DNA of 64,000 nucleotides from JBBSEX01 sp038239345 (GCA_038239345.1 JBBSEX010000005.1:62001-126000); one strand, 5' to 3'; positions 8,750 to 17,544 are shown, numbered from the stretch's first letter. Numbers and translations: made by a program. Notes: generated from the letters alone by a model not told the origin.

Positions 8750-9729
8750 CAGGATTGTTCCGATCCCTTCTTGGTAGTGGCGATGATCAGAAGGCGGGCC
8801 ATGGCATTCAAGACCATGGTCAACAGGAACAGAACCAAACCCAGTTCGGTGAGCGCTTGGACGTGTAGTTCACCCGTGGCTTCGGCGAATTCGTTGGCGA
8901 TCACGGCGGCTATCGAATAGCCCGGCGCAAAGAGCGACGCGCTGATCTTGGGGTCGTTGCCAATAACCATCGTTACGGCCATGGTTTCGCCAAGCGCGCG
9001 GGCCAGCCCTAAGAACACCGATCCGATAATCCCCAGCCGGGCATAAGGAACAACAATCTGCCATGTGGCTTCCCAGCGCGTGGCGCCTAAGGCCAGGGCG
9101 GCGGCTGTCTGTTCTCGCGGTACAGCCAGAATGGCTTCGCGCGAAATCGAAATGATGTACGGAACAATCATGATCGCCAGAATCACGCTCGCGGCCAGCA
9201 AACTGACGCCGTACATCGAGCCTTTAAAAAACGGAAGAAATCCCAGACTCTTTTGTAGGGCCGGTTCGACGTACTCGCGCAAAACCGGCACGATGATGAA
9301 CACCGCCAGCAACCCGTAGATCACGCTCGGGACGGCGGCCAGGAGTTCGATCAAAAACGTAAGCGCGTCGGAAATCCGCGGCGGGGCCAGTTCAGCCAGA
9401 AAGATCGCCGCCGCCAGACCTAGCGGTACCGCCAGAAGTAGCGACACGAAGGAAGTCACAATCGTGCCGTAAATGAATGGCAGCGCGCCGAAGTTGCCCG
9501 CAACCGGATCCCATACGCTGGAAAAGAAAAAATTGAAGCCGAACTTGTGCCGGGGCAAACTCGAATGGCGGTATAGCTCGAATACAAGAAGCACGCCGAG
9601 GAGCAAGACAATGGAAGACACCAGCATGACGAAGATACGTGCGGCTTCGTCACCCGTGCGCATCCGTTGCACAAAAGATCGGCTCCGAACAGGCGGGGCG
9701 GTTGGGACTAAAACTGCGGTGTCGGCCAT
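8749..9729 (-). CDS. pstC: Phosphate ABC transporter permease PstC
   Basis: Second permease subunit of the phosphate importer, 326 residues from the ATG at 9729. A cytoplasmic N-terminal stretch precedes about six helices. The docking loop is seen as REQTAAALALGATRWEATWQIVVPYARLGIIG, and the PstC-typical segment ALGETMAVTMVIGN follows it. The frame is open a further 58 codons upstream, into pstS, but that part is not PstC-like, so the internal ATG is chosen. A stem-loop at 9759-9791 lies between pstS and this gene and may set the usual excess of PstS over the membrane subunits. Confidence 0.94.
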   Translation of the reverse strand: MADTAVLVPTAPPVRSRSFVQRMRTGDEAARIFVMLVSSIVLLLGVLLVFELYRHSSLPRHKFGFNFFFSSVWDPVAGNFGALPFIYGTIVTSFVSLLLAVPLGLAAAIFLAELAPPRISDALTFLIELLAAVPSVIYGLLAVFIIVPVLREYVEPALQKSLGFLPFFKGSMYGVSLLAASVILAIMIVPYIISISREAILAVPREQTAAALALGATRWEATWQIVVPYARLGIIGSVFLGLARALGETMAVTMVIGNDPKISASLFAPGYSIAAVIANEFAEATGELHVQALTELGLVLFLLTMVLNAMARLLIIATTKKGSEQS

Positions 9730-9758
9730 TACGATTGGGCCATCCTGTCTCTGATTGG

Positions 9759-9791
9759 AAGTGAGTGCCGGAAGCCTCCCGGCACCCACTT
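9759..9791 (-). terminator. Intercistronic stem-loop between pstS and pstC
   Basis: An inverted repeat pairs TGCCGG with CCGGCA around a 7-base loop, extended by AAGTG against a matching ACTT. It starts 6 bases after the pstS stop. No T-run follows, so a partial attenuator or mRNA-stabilising hairpin fits better than a full terminator. Confidence 0.5.
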
Positions 9792-9797
9792 CAAGTT

Positions 9798-10832
9798 CTA
9801 TTTTACTAAGGAGATGGCTTTCAGTTCTTTCGCTACGACGGATTTCGGGAGCGGAGCATACGAGAGGGCCTCCACTGACTTTTGTCCATCGACGAGCATC
9901 CACTTCAGGAAGTTGGTAATGGCCGCCTTCTTAGCGCCGTCCTTGATGGTCTCCGGGATCAGCAGCCAGGTGAAAGTCGAGATCGGATACGCGGTCTTAC
10001 CGGGAGCATTGGTGATCGACACCCGGAAATCGTCGGGCATGCTCTTGGCAGCACCATCGGCGGCGGCGGTTACACTACTCAAGTCGGCTTTGATAAATGC
10101 TCCACTCGAGTTCTTTACCGATCCAAAAGACATCTTGTTCTGCGCGGCGTAAATCAGCTCGACATAGCCGAGCGAGTTCGGAGTCTGCTTCACGAGACCA
10201 GCGATTCCTTCGTTGCCCTTCGCGCCCAAACCGACGGGCCAGTTAATGGAGGCTGCCGAGCCCGGCGCCGTCTTCCAATCGGAGTTGACCTTGGAAAGAT
10301 AATCGGTGAAAACGAAAGTCGTTCCGCTGCCATCGGAACGGTGCACGATGACGATTTCCTTGTCCGGCAGCGATACTCCAGGATTTGCCTTGGCGATTTC
10401 AGGATCGTTCCATTTCTTGATCTTGCCCGAAAACGCGCCAGCCAAAGCTTCCGGCGTGAACTTCAGATCGGACGAAACGCCCGGGACATTGTATGTCGGA
10501 ACCACGGCGCCGAGCACCGTAGGAAAATGGAGGACCTTGAAGGGTGCCTTGCTCAATTCGCCATCGTCCATCGGCTTATCGGAGGCGCCAAAATCGACGG
10601 TCCCGGCCAATAGCTGGCGAATACCGCCGCCTGAACCGATGGATTGATAATTGATGTTCACATCGGGCTGCGCTTTATGAAACGCATCGAACCACTTGGC
10701 ATAAATAGGATACGGGAACGTGGCGCCCGCTCCATTTACCAGCAAGCCGTCCGCCGCGCTCAATGCCCCAGCCGATATCACTACCGCCGCCAGCACCAGC
10801 AGTTTATATCCGGACTCAGTCCGCATTTTCAT
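9798..10832 (-). CDS. pstS: Phosphate-binding protein PstS
   Basis: Periplasmic phosphate receptor of 344 residues with a signal peptide (about 1-27, cut near ALSAAD). Family motifs are clear: NGAGATFPYPIYAKWFDAF at the mature N-terminus, INYQSIGSGGGIRQLLAGTVDFGASD (phosphate-binding loops), VHRSDGSGTTFVFTDYL and GNEGIAGLVKQTPNSLGYVE. It captures phosphate and hands it to PstCA. The ATG has an AAGGGGAG ribosome site about 8 bases upstream. A candidate Pho-box-like element lies at 10847-10875. The porin gene directly upstream, same strand, probably supplies phosphate across the outer membrane. Confidence 0.96.
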   Translation of the reverse strand: MKMRTESGYKLLVLAAVVISAGALSAADGLLVNGAGATFPYPIYAKWFDAFHKAQPDVNINYQSIGSGGGIRQLLAGTVDFGASDKPMDDGELSKAPFKVLHFPTVLGAVVPTYNVPGVSSDLKFTPEALAGAFSGKIKKWNDPEIAKANPGVSLPDKEIVIVHRSDGSGTTFVFTDYLSKVNSDWKTAPGSAASINWPVGLGAKGNEGIAGLVKQTPNSLGYVELIYAAQNKMSFGSVKNSSGAFIKADLSSVTAAADGAAKSMPDDFRVSITNAPGKTAYPISTFTWLLIPETIKDGAKKAAITNFLKWMLVDGQKSVEALSYAPLPKSVVAKELKAISLVK

Positions 10833-10846
10833 GAATTGTTTCTCCC

Positions 10847-10875
10847 CTTACTATTGTCTGATTTTTATGTTACAG
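10847..10875 (-). promoter_or_regulatory. Candidate Pho-box-like element upstream of pstS
   Basis: Reading the minus strand, CTGTAAC begins a block in which GTAAC recurs as GTAAG exactly 22 bases (two 11-base turns) later. The same 22-base spacing of GTAA is seen before the porin. The second copy overlaps the pstS ribosome site, so only the first is independent evidence. Assignment is inference. Confidence 0.3.
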
Positions 10876-10905
10876 GCCAATCACACGCCGCGCCCGGAAC
10901 GCTGG

Positions 10906-10936
10906 AAGGAGGCCGGAAACGGCTCCCAGCCTCCTT
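10906..10936 (-). terminator. Stem-loop after the porin gene
   Basis: Perfect 8-base inverted repeat AAGGAGGC/GCCTCCTT around a 15-base loop, 8 bases past the porin stop codon. No clear T-run follows, so it may end transcription only partly and let some readthrough into pstS. Confidence 0.4.
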
Positions 10937-10944
10937 AAATTGCT

Positions 10945-12579
10945 TTAAGGCAACTCGTAGCGCAAGTTGACGAATACCATGTTCGTGGTCGCGCTAGTGG
11001 GGTTGCCCGCGGGAACCGACCACGGATTCCTGGTCAGATAAGAGTACTGCGTCATCAGCTTAAGCGTTCCCAGACGGTTCGCAAAAAACGCCTGCGATAC
11101 GCCGAATGTAGCTTCTTGGATAGCGCGATTCGCCCCCGTCGCGCCGGGAAGACCGTAGCCGAAAGAGCCACCCTTGCCGTCGAGCGCGGTATTGCGGCCG
11201 ATGTAAACGCCCCCGTAATAAGCGTAAAACAGAGTGCGGGTTTTATCCCCGCCGAAGTAATCGCTCTTGTAGTCCTTGGCGGTATTGATCTTCCATTCGA
11301 TGCCAGCGGTGCCGTTGGCAACGTGCACCAGGGAGATGTTCCCGTCAGGCCGAACGATCAGATCGGGCGCCAAACCAAATACATACCGTCCACCACCGGA
11401 ACTGGCAAAGCCGTTGGCGATCAGGCTCACACTATGAACGCTGCTAGAGCCGCCGAGGGAACCCTTGGCAACTTCAAAATTGAATCCCGCGCCACCGCCG
11501 CCGCCGGCCTTGGTTACGTGCTGGCCAGTAGGGCTGACGTCGCGGAAGGTGCTCTGCAATCCCTGGACTTCAATATGTTGATGTTTGCCCGAGATATCGC
11601 CATCGAAGGCAACCTTGGCGATGATATCCGGAGTCAGGTTCGGGGTCGCGAAACGAGTGCCGTCTTCCAACTGGTTTACATAATAGGTGGGCAGTGTCAC
11701 CGCGCCACCGACATACTGTTGCGGATTCTCAAACGAGATCGCCGCCGAGATGTGCTCATTCGGTTTAAAAACCATCCGCAGTTGCGACTGCCGGGCCCAC
11801 GTTAGGCCCACTTGGTAATTCGTGTCGACATCCTGGCTATAAAAAATGTCGGATGGCATGGGTGAGATGCCTTTGCGGCTGGGAGTTAACAGGCTCCAGG
11901 ATTGTCCGGCGAGGAACTCGAACTTCTTATACTTCAGTTGTGCCCAATACAAGCGCAAGCGCATGGTATCGGCATTGCTGGTGACGGCCAAATTGCCCGG
12001 CGCATTGCCCAGGAAGTCAGCTTCCAAATACCCAGTAAGGCGGGCGTTACCGACATTCCCCTCGGCCTTCATGCCGACGCGCGAGTTCTGGACCGAAAGA
12101 CGCGTTTCCGACAACTGTCCGGCCGCTACATTCGATAGTGGAATGCCGCCGAAGCCGGTCCCGAGACCGCTTCCGACATCAGTGGATCGGCCGACGTACG
12201 TGAAATCCATAAAGCCCAGCGGGGTGAATTCCACACCGCCGACCTTGAAGCACAGGGAACCGGGCTTCTTGCCATCGGGCGCCACTTGGCATCCAGCGAT
12301 AGGATTCGCAGCGGTTACCGGACCCGCCGGCTGCGACGGGCTTGGCGCCGGTCCAGGCTGTACGGCCGAGGGCATAACACCCTGCAACATTTGCCGCTGT
12401 TCGTCCAGCGCCTTACGCAATTCTCTGATCTGTTGCTGCTGATTCGCCATTTCCTCGCGAAGACGGCTCAATTCGTCCGAAGTAGTTTGCGCTGCTGCTA
12501 CTCCGGCGCTCCAATGTGAGCCACTTAACAGTACTAACGCTGTGCAGACTATTGGAAATAAACGCTTTATTCTCATCAA
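10945..12579 (-). CDS. Outer-membrane porin, DcaP/OprP-like
   Basis: Outer-membrane beta-barrel of 544 residues. A signal peptide (about 1-30) is followed by a periplasmic coiled coil (about 33-68, SDELSRLREEMANQQQQ and RELRKALDEQR) of the kind that trimerises DcaP-like porins. A Pro-rich linker leads into alternating strands from about 108, with FTPLGFMDFTYVGRS, the LEADFLG strand and the closing strand TNMVFVNLRYELP ending in an aromatic-proline. The position next to pstS and the Pho-box-like repeat in its leader suggest phosphate or phosphorylated solutes as substrate. DcaP-type porins also carry dicarboxylates or other anions, so the substrate is inferred. Start: ATG at 12579. Confidence 0.8.
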   Translation of the reverse strand: MMRIKRLFPIVCTALVLLSGSHWSAGVAAAQTTSDELSRLREEMANQQQQIRELRKALDEQRQMLQGVMPSAVQPGPAPSPSQPAGPVTAANPIAGCQVAPDGKKPGSLCFKVGGVEFTPLGFMDFTYVGRSTDVGSGLGTGFGGIPLSNVAAGQLSETRLSVQNSRVGMKAEGNVGNARLTGYLEADFLGNAPGNLAVTSNADTMRLRLYWAQLKYKKFEFLAGQSWSLLTPSRKGISPMPSDIFYSQDVDTNYQVGLTWARQSQLRMVFKPNEHISAAISFENPQQYVGGAVTLPTYYVNQLEDGTRFATPNLTPDIIAKVAFDGDISGKHQHIEVQGLQSTFRDVSPTGQHVTKAGGGGGAGFNFEVAKGSLGGSSSVHSVSLIANGFASSGGGRYVFGLAPDLIVRPDGNISLVHVANGTAGIEWKINTAKDYKSDYFGGDKTRTLFYAYYGGVYIGRNTALDGKGGSFGYGLPGATGANRAIQEATFGVSQAFFANRLGTLKLMTQYSYLTRNPWSVPAGNPTSATTNMVFVNLRYELP

Positions 12580-12621
12580 ACCCCAAATCTCCCTTCCGAG
12601 TATTCATTCTAGAAGCCCGAC

Positions 12622-12650
12622 ATTACTAAGTCATATCATAATCGTTACAA
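12622..12650 (-). promoter_or_regulatory. Candidate Pho-box-like element upstream of the porin gene
   Basis: On the minus strand TTGTAACGATT is followed 22 bases later by a second GTAAT, with the intervening 11-base unit weaker. The core TGTAACGATT is identical to that before the phoB-type gene. It is also the right arm of a perfect 6-base inverted repeat (ATCGTT-TTGT-AACGAT). PhoB binding is inferred from position and spacing only. Confidence 0.35.
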
Positions 12651-12779
12651 AACGATGAACATCAACTGGGATGTAACGTCAATCGCGCCTAGCGGTCTGA
12701 TTCCTCCCGAATCCGACGCTTCCGCAGGCGCACATAAGGTAAAATTCATTCGCCCTCATCACTCTTATCTGGAGCCGAT

Positions 12780-13262
12780 ATGCGTCTTTCTTTCGCACTC
12801 TTAGTTGCTCTTGTCTTGCTTGCGCTTTCTCGCGCGCATGGGCAGCAGCCGGCGGATGAAACGGCGATTCGAAGCGTACTTGCTCGCGAGACGGACGGGT
12901 GGAATAACTTCGACGCAAAGGAAGTCGCGTCCACCTTTACCCAAGATGCGGTATGGCAGAACCCTTTCGGAGTACGGCTTCATGGCAACAAAGAGATTGA
13001 GAAGTTTCTGACAGATCTGATGGCGCGTCCCGGATTTCGCGCAGGAAAAAGCACCGCACCGACCACGATACTGGACCTTCGCCTGACATCGCCCACCACC
13101 GCCGCAGTATGGAGTGATGAGCGCATTGAAGGTCTGGTCAACGACTTCAGCGGGAACCCGATGCAGCCACGCCACTCCTATTATTTGAAGATCCTGATGA
13201 AGAAGGACGGGACTTGGAAGATCAGTGATGCTCTTATCATGGATGTGATCCATCCGAAGTAA
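12780..13262 (+). CDS. Secreted SnoaL-like / DUF4440 protein (SgcJ/EcaC type)
   Basis: Protein of 160 residues: a signal peptide (1-21, ending SRAHGQ) and one NTF2-like cone fold. Family marks are ETAIRSVLARETDGWNNFDAKEVASTFTQDAVWQNPFG near the start and the final strand pair TWKISDALIMDVIH. SnoaL-like folds act as hydrolases, isomerases or binding proteins; with a signal peptide this copy acts outside the cytoplasm and its substrate is unknown. It is divergent from the porin, with 200 bases between them, and is followed by a convergent hydrolase gene. Confidence 0.75.
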   Translation: MRLSFALLVALVLLALSRAHGQQPADETAIRSVLARETDGWNNFDAKEVASTFTQDAVWQNPFGVRLHGNKEIEKFLTDLMARPGFRAGKSTAPTTILDLRLTSPTTAAVWSDERIEGLVNDFSGNPMQPRHSYYLKILMKKDGTWKISDALIMDVIHPK

Positions 13263-13303
13263 CGAGCGCTCGAGCCTATCCCCTGAAAAGCGCATCCAGT
13301 AGG

Positions 13304-14365
13304 CTACTCCAGCCCAAACACCGTCGCCTTCAGCGCCGTCGCAAATCTGCTGTAACGCTCATCATCCCGTGAGCGCGGCTTTACGATTTCGAGGTGATTG
13401 GCGGTCATCGGATCCACGTTCGTGCAGAGCGCCCTGGCGCTGGATTGGGGCACGACCAATATTCCGTGCGTCGGCAGTTCTTCGTAGGAACAATAGGACG
13501 GCAACGCTTTCGCGGCCGGCCACGCCTGCCAGTCATTTTGAATGGATTGCAAAAAATCGTTGCTTTCAAGGGGGAACATCGCCCGGAGTTCCGGATTGGA
13601 GGATACGCGGCTCGCAATACCAGCCACGTCGGCGCCGTTGGTGGGCGTGGCATAAAAGTAAATCATGGACAATTTGCGGAGATCGCGAGTCTGGAGCAGA
13701 TAGCGTCTCAGCACCAGCCCGCCCATACTGTGGCACAGGAAGGCGATGTGGTCGTGATCCTTCCATACGCCTTTATCCTCCAGCGCCGCGCCCAATTTAC
13801 TTCCCAGAGCCGACACTGAGCTGGCGGGTCCAAAATGCGGGGAGTAATATGTGAAAACAAAAACATCCAGCTTATCTCGAAAATCAGGGTCTTCCGTCAG
13901 CAACTGGGGAAAGCTTGTCTCCTGTCGGCTCCATGTGGACTTGTCGCCAAAAATTCCATGAACGAAGACTACAACAGCAGCTTTGTGGTGAGGGCCTTCG
14001 CCTACATATTCTCTTGTCACCGTCATGGGCGCCTCGCCTGGACCGAAGTGATTTATCGCCCAGAGCCCGATCGCGCCGAGTATCACCAGCGCCCCTACAA
14101 TCAGCTTCGGCGCGGTCCACCACGTCAGCTTGATCCTCACGCTCGGCTCGTCCGGACCGAATTCCCGCCGCTTGCGGAGTTTGCCGTAGATCGCCTCGGC
14201 CTCTAGCTTTCCCGGCGCCGTGATCGTATATTGATGCGGCCCGTCAACGATTGTCCCTCCAGTCTTAATCTTGCCGTCGCGATAAACATTAACCAGTGCG
14301 CCCCGAATCAGCCTTCCGAACAAATTCACCGGGTAGATCAAGACGACTCGCGGCAGGGAGTCCAT
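13304..14365 (-). CDS. Membrane-anchored alpha/beta-hydrolase
   Basis: Protein of 353 residues with an uncommon layout. An N-terminal segment (about 1-85, small strand-rich cytoplasmic part) precedes one transmembrane helix (about 87-106), then an alpha/beta-hydrolase domain facing the periplasm. The oxyanion loop is VVVFVHGIFGDKSTW and the nucleophile elbow is FLCHSMGG (Ser213), with Cys where Gly is usual before His. YFYATPTNGADVAG resembles esterases of the PGAP1/lipase type. Substrate unknown, perhaps a lipid or ester. The start is placed at the ATG at 14365, since it lies 2 bases after the upstream gene's stop; the frame is open 14 more codons into that gene. Confidence 0.75.
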   Translation of the reverse strand: MDSLPRVVLIYPVNLFGRLIRGALVNVYRDGKIKTGGTIVDGPHQYTITAPGKLEAEAIYGKLRKRREFGPDEPSVRIKLTWWTAPKLIVGALVILGAIGLWAINHFGPGEAPMTVTREYVGEGPHHKAAVVVFVHGIFGDKSTWSRQETSFPQLLTEDPDFRDKLDVFVFTYYSPHFGPASSVSALGSKLGAALEDKGVWKDHDHIAFLCHSMGGLVLRRYLLQTRDLRKLSMIYFYATPTNGADVAGIASRVSSNPELRAMFPLESNDFLQSIQNDWQAWPAAKALPSYCSYEELPTHGILVVPQSSARALCTNVDPMTANHLEIVKPRSRDDERYSRFATALKATVFGLE

Positions 14366-14367
14366 TT

Positions 14368-14766
14368 TTAGCAACAGATGCGAATCTGGTATTCGCCATC
14401 GGGGCATGTAAGACAGGGCCCCGAACTTTCCTGCCCGTTCTCGTAGCAGATCAGGTGGCAGTTGCGCTCGGCGACATGCTGGTGATCGATATACGCTTCG
14501 ATCTCCGTGGGCGAGGTCAGCTTGAAATCGACGCTGCGAAATCCTGAGACGAGCGCGGTGGCCTCCAGGCTTTTCCCGGGTCGGAAATCGACTGAGAAAT
14601 GCAGTTGAATCGGCTCGTCGGCGCGGAACTTTCGTGGCGCGCGATAGCTGACGCTTCCACGATCTATCTGCAACGCGGCCGAAAATTCCACCCGGCCCGA
14701 ATCCGGATGCCGCCCGCTAAACGTGAGGGCCAGGTTACGCACATTTGCCGGGTCGCCTAAAATCAT
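14368..14766 (-). CDS. Small protein with a cysteine-rich C-terminus, unknown
   Basis: Unrecognised protein of 132 residues without a signal peptide or membrane helix. The first 95 residues look like a beta-sandwich (VEFSAALQIDRGSVSYRAP, PIQLHFSVDF, SVDFKLTSPTEIEAYIDH). The end is cysteine-rich: residues in NCHLICYENG, then GPCLTCPDGEYQIRICC, six cysteines in the last 33 residues including a terminal CC pair. This could bind a metal or form disulfides. It sits 2 bases before the membrane hydrolase on the same strand, so the two are probably co-translated and may work together. Confidence 0.55.
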   Translation of the reverse strand: MILGDPANVRNLALTFSGRHPDSGRVEFSAALQIDRGSVSYRAPRKFRADEPIQLHFSVDFRPGKSLEATALVSGFRSVDFKLTSPTEIEAYIDHQHVAERNCHLICYENGQESSGPCLTCPDGEYQIRICC

Positions 14767-14834
14767 TCACGACAGTTTATCACTAGATCCATTTTCGAGG
14801 GACAAGCCGTAAAGGCGTGAATGAGATGTCGCGG

Positions 14835-16487
14835 CTAGTTGGAGACCGGCGCTGGTTCGGCGGGCAAAAGAATAGTGAACTTCGTCCCTTTACCAAACTG
14901 GCTTTCCACTTGAATCGAACCGCCCATTCTTTCAAGAACGTGACGCACGATGGAGAGGCCCAGGCCGGTCCCGCCCACTTCGCGAGATCGCGCCTTGTCC
15001 ACGCGATAGAAGCGCTCGAAGATACGCGGCAGATCCTCGGATGGAATTCCTACACCATTATCGGAGATCACCAGCCGGACCTTGCCCGTTGTCAGCAGCG
15101 CGGTCTCGATGCGCACCTCGCCTTGCGGCCGATTGAACTTCACCGCGTTGTCGAGGAGGTTGACGATCGCTTGCTCCAGCCGAATCTTATAGCCGAGGAC
15201 CTCGCTGTTATCGAGATGTCCAACAACCAGGTTGATGCTGCGCAGGCGAGCTTCGGATTCCACTGTCCGCAGTGCGGCTTCGATTGCGCCGGCGATGGAA
15301 ACGCGAGTCGGCGGAGCCTCCGGACGTCCTGATTCAAGCTCCGACAACACCAGCAGGTCAGAGGCGATGTTATTCAAGCGGATGCCGTGAGCCTGGATGA
15401 TTTCGACAAAGCGGCGGTTGTTGCGTTGATCCTCCAGGCCGCCGTCGAGTAATGTTTCAGCATAGCCGCGAATCGCCGCCAGCGGGGTCCGCAATTCATG
15501 AGAGACGTTGGCGACGAAATCTTTACGCACGCGTTCGAGTCGTTCGAGGTCGGTAATATCGTGCAGAATCGCTACCGCCCCGCGCCCCGAAGCGGAGGCT
15601 AGCGGCGCCGCCTGGACTTCAAACAGACGACCCTCGGCGGCGTTGACGGGAAGCCGCCGCTTGATGGTTTCGCCTTCCCGCACCACTTTCGTGAGCAAGT
15701 CCAGCAAGCCAGGATCGCGGACCAGCTCGAGTAGCCGAACACGTTCCGGGACGGACACGGGAATCCCAATCGCGGCCGCGAATGACTCATTGCAGAAGAC
15801 GACATGGAAATCCTGATCCACGGCCAGAACGCCTTCCACCATGCTGGAGAGTATCGCTTGCCGTTGGGACGATTCGAGGCTCAGCTTTTCCAGCAGATCG
15901 CGCAACTGGCGCGATACCCGGCGCAGTGAACGAGCCACATCACCTAGCTCATCCGGTTCCTCGGAAGGTAGCTCGCCCAGAGCGCGAGGATCGATGAGCC
16001 CTTCGGCGGCACGCTGTAATTGGCGGATGCGAACGGTGATCGGCCGGGCGAATAAATAAATCACGATCAGCGTAACGCAGGCCACGATGAGAGATGCCAC
16101 GGCGATCCGCCAGAGAACGCGGCTGACGGCCTGATCGACAGAAGCAAGCGATTCGGAAATTGTCAGATCGCGCTTGATGCCGGGGAGTGGCGTTGCCACC
16201 GCGAGCGAATTCGAATCAAGAGGCGCTGAGGCGATGGCTCCGACAGCCACCCGAATGTGGCAGCGCTCCGCCGTTTGATTTACCCAGGCTGGCAATTGCT
16301 CCTCGGGAATGTTCGCGGCTTCGGCGGAAAGAGCCAACCCGAGCTTACCTAATTCCTCCCGGAGATGTTCCGTTTCGCGTTGCTGCGTATAATCGCGGGC
16401 GTAATATTCGACAGCAAGAAACGTCAACAGAAGCACTACGCAGGCGCGCCATAGTAGCTTTCGAAAAATCCGGCTTTGAAACGGCAT
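14835..16487 (-). CDS. phoR: PhoR-type sensor histidine kinase
   Basis: Sensor kinase of 550 residues. Transmembrane helices lie at about 9-26 and 124-147, framing a short periplasmic loop. A HAMP domain (about 148-200), a PAS domain (about 208-315, MVEGVLAVDQDFHVVFCNESF) and the HisKA box with phospho-His330 in FVANVSHELRTPLAAIRGYAE follow. The ATPase has NLLDNAVKF, ISDNGVGIP and GTGLGLSIV. This is the PhoR layout, and the only such kinase here, so partnership with the PhoB-type regulator 8.6 kb away is likely though not proven by adjacency. The upstream region holds a palindrome at 16541-16559. Confidence 0.82.
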   Translation of the reverse strand: MPFQSRIFRKLLWRACVVLLLTFLAVEYYARDYTQQRETEHLREELGKLGLALSAEAANIPEEQLPAWVNQTAERCHIRVAVGAIASAPLDSNSLAVATPLPGIKRDLTISESLASVDQAVSRVLWRIAVASLIVACVTLIVIYLFARPITVRIRQLQRAAEGLIDPRALGELPSEEPDELGDVARSLRRVSRQLRDLLEKLSLESSQRQAILSSMVEGVLAVDQDFHVVFCNESFAAAIGIPVSVPERVRLLELVRDPGLLDLLTKVVREGETIKRRLPVNAAEGRLFEVQAAPLASASGRGAVAILHDITDLERLERVRKDFVANVSHELRTPLAAIRGYAETLLDGGLEDQRNNRRFVEIIQAHGIRLNNIASDLLVLSELESGRPEAPPTRVSIAGAIEAALRTVESEARLRSINLVVGHLDNSEVLGYKIRLEQAIVNLLDNAVKFNRPQGEVRIETALLTTGKVRLVISDNGVGIPSEDLPRIFERFYRVDKARSREVGGTGLGLSIVRHVLERMGGSIQVESQFGKGTKFTILLPAEPAPVSN

Positions 16488-16540
16488 GATCGCGCCTGCA
16501 TTCTAGCGCACTGGCATGGTTTCAAAAGTGTGTCGCCGAT

Positions 16541-16559
16541 ACGTACGACGTGGGTACGT
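16541..16559. promoter_or_regulatory. Inverted repeat ACGTAC-N7-GTACGT upstream of the PhoR-type kinase
   Basis: A perfect 6-base inverted repeat with a 7-base spacer lies 54 bases before the kinase start, in the 106-base gap behind the DUF72 gene. Its size fits a dimeric repressor site; no regulator can be named. Confidence 0.3.
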
Positions 16560-16593
16560 TTTCGTTTCCCGCGCGCGCCGGAGGGAGTGACAC

Positions 16594-17499
16594 CTAGGCC
16601 GCCCGCCACAGCGATTCCTGGTGGTATGGCTCGCTGCGGAAGTGCGCCAAGGCTTGCGGATATTTGTGAATCAGGTCTCCAGGCGCCTGGTGTCGATCGG
16701 CCCCCAACATTTCCTGTAGTTCCAGAGCGTTCACGAAAGATTTTGCGCTGGCATCGTTGTTGGTTACCACGAATGTGTGCGCGGCATGCTTAGCAATATG
16801 ATCGATGCGCGTCTTCCACTCGGCCAGTTCCTCCGGCGTATACAGATAATCATGCTGCTTTCCGCGCGACGCCGCTTCGTCGAAGCCACCCAGGGAGTTG
16901 AGTGGATTCCGGCCGTGAAGCCGCACGTAACCAATCCAGGATGTCAGATAAGCGGTTGGCGGCATCGCCCGTGTATATCCCGGCTGGTCGATATTGCAGA
17001 ATCCCACTCGGTAATCGATGAAGGTTCCCAGCGCTTCTTCATACATCCAGCTGGAGTGCCGCATTTCGGCTACGAGGGGGAATTCGTGAAACGTCCTGCG
17101 CAGGCGGATGAAAAACTCCCGATTTTCCGGCGTGTAGCGAAAGCTCCAGGGAAATTGCATCAGGACGCACCCCAGCTTCTTCGCTTTCAGCAGCGGGAGT
17201 ATACCTTCTTTAAAAGTACTGACCTCGGCTGGATCCAGAACCCGATCATGGGTAAATCGGCGATGCAGTTTGGCGGTGAACTGAAATGAAGGGTTGGCCT
17301 CAACCTTACGAATCCAGAGCCTCGTAACCTCAGGCTTCAACGACTGATAGAACGACGTGTTAATTTCAACCATGTTGAAATACTGGGCGAGATGCTCGAG
17401 TGCATGGAATCCACGGGGTTTGGCCTTAGGGTAAACGAGTCCGTTCCAGTGGGGATAAGACCAGCCCGCGGTACCGCAACGAAGAGATTTGGGAAGCAT
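16594..17499 (-). CDS. DUF72 family TIM-barrel protein
   Basis: Protein of 301 residues in the DUF72 (YecE-like) family: RCGTAGWSYPHWNGLVYP at the start, MVEINTSFYQ, FQFTAKLHRRFTHD, VLMQFPWSFRYTPENREF and the conserved YVRLHGRN, with HTFVVTNNDASAKSFVNALEL near the end. These are TIM barrels without an agreed biochemical role. A second, shorter member lies at 46283-47005. ATG start at 17499; the leader has GAGTTTCCCCC on the plus strand, giving GGGGGAAACTC on the coding side, a fair ribosome site. Confidence 0.88.
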   Translation of the reverse strand: MLPKSLRCGTAGWSYPHWNGLVYPKAKPRGFHALEHLAQYFNMVEINTSFYQSLKPEVTRLWIRKVEANPSFQFTAKLHRRFTHDRVLDPAEVSTFKEGILPLLKAKKLGCVLMQFPWSFRYTPENREFFIRLRRTFHEFPLVAEMRHSSWMYEEALGTFIDYRVGFCNIDQPGYTRAMPPTAYLTSWIGYVRLHGRNPLNSLGGFDEAASRGKQHDYLYTPEELAEWKTRIDHIAKHAAHTFVVTNNDASAKSFVNALELQEMLGADRHQAPGDLIHKYPQALAHFRSEPYHQESLWRAA

Positions 17500-17544
17500 C
17501 GGGGGAAACTCCTATTCGCTCTTTCTTCGCCTTCTATTGTGCGC

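Noticed and set aside
9882..10613. Open frame of 243 codons antisense to pstS
   Set aside because: pstS is certain on the other strand; the antisense text is Arg/Gly-rich without motifs.
11116..11805. Open frame antisense to the porin
   Set aside because: Same reason; the barrel strand pattern is on the minus strand.
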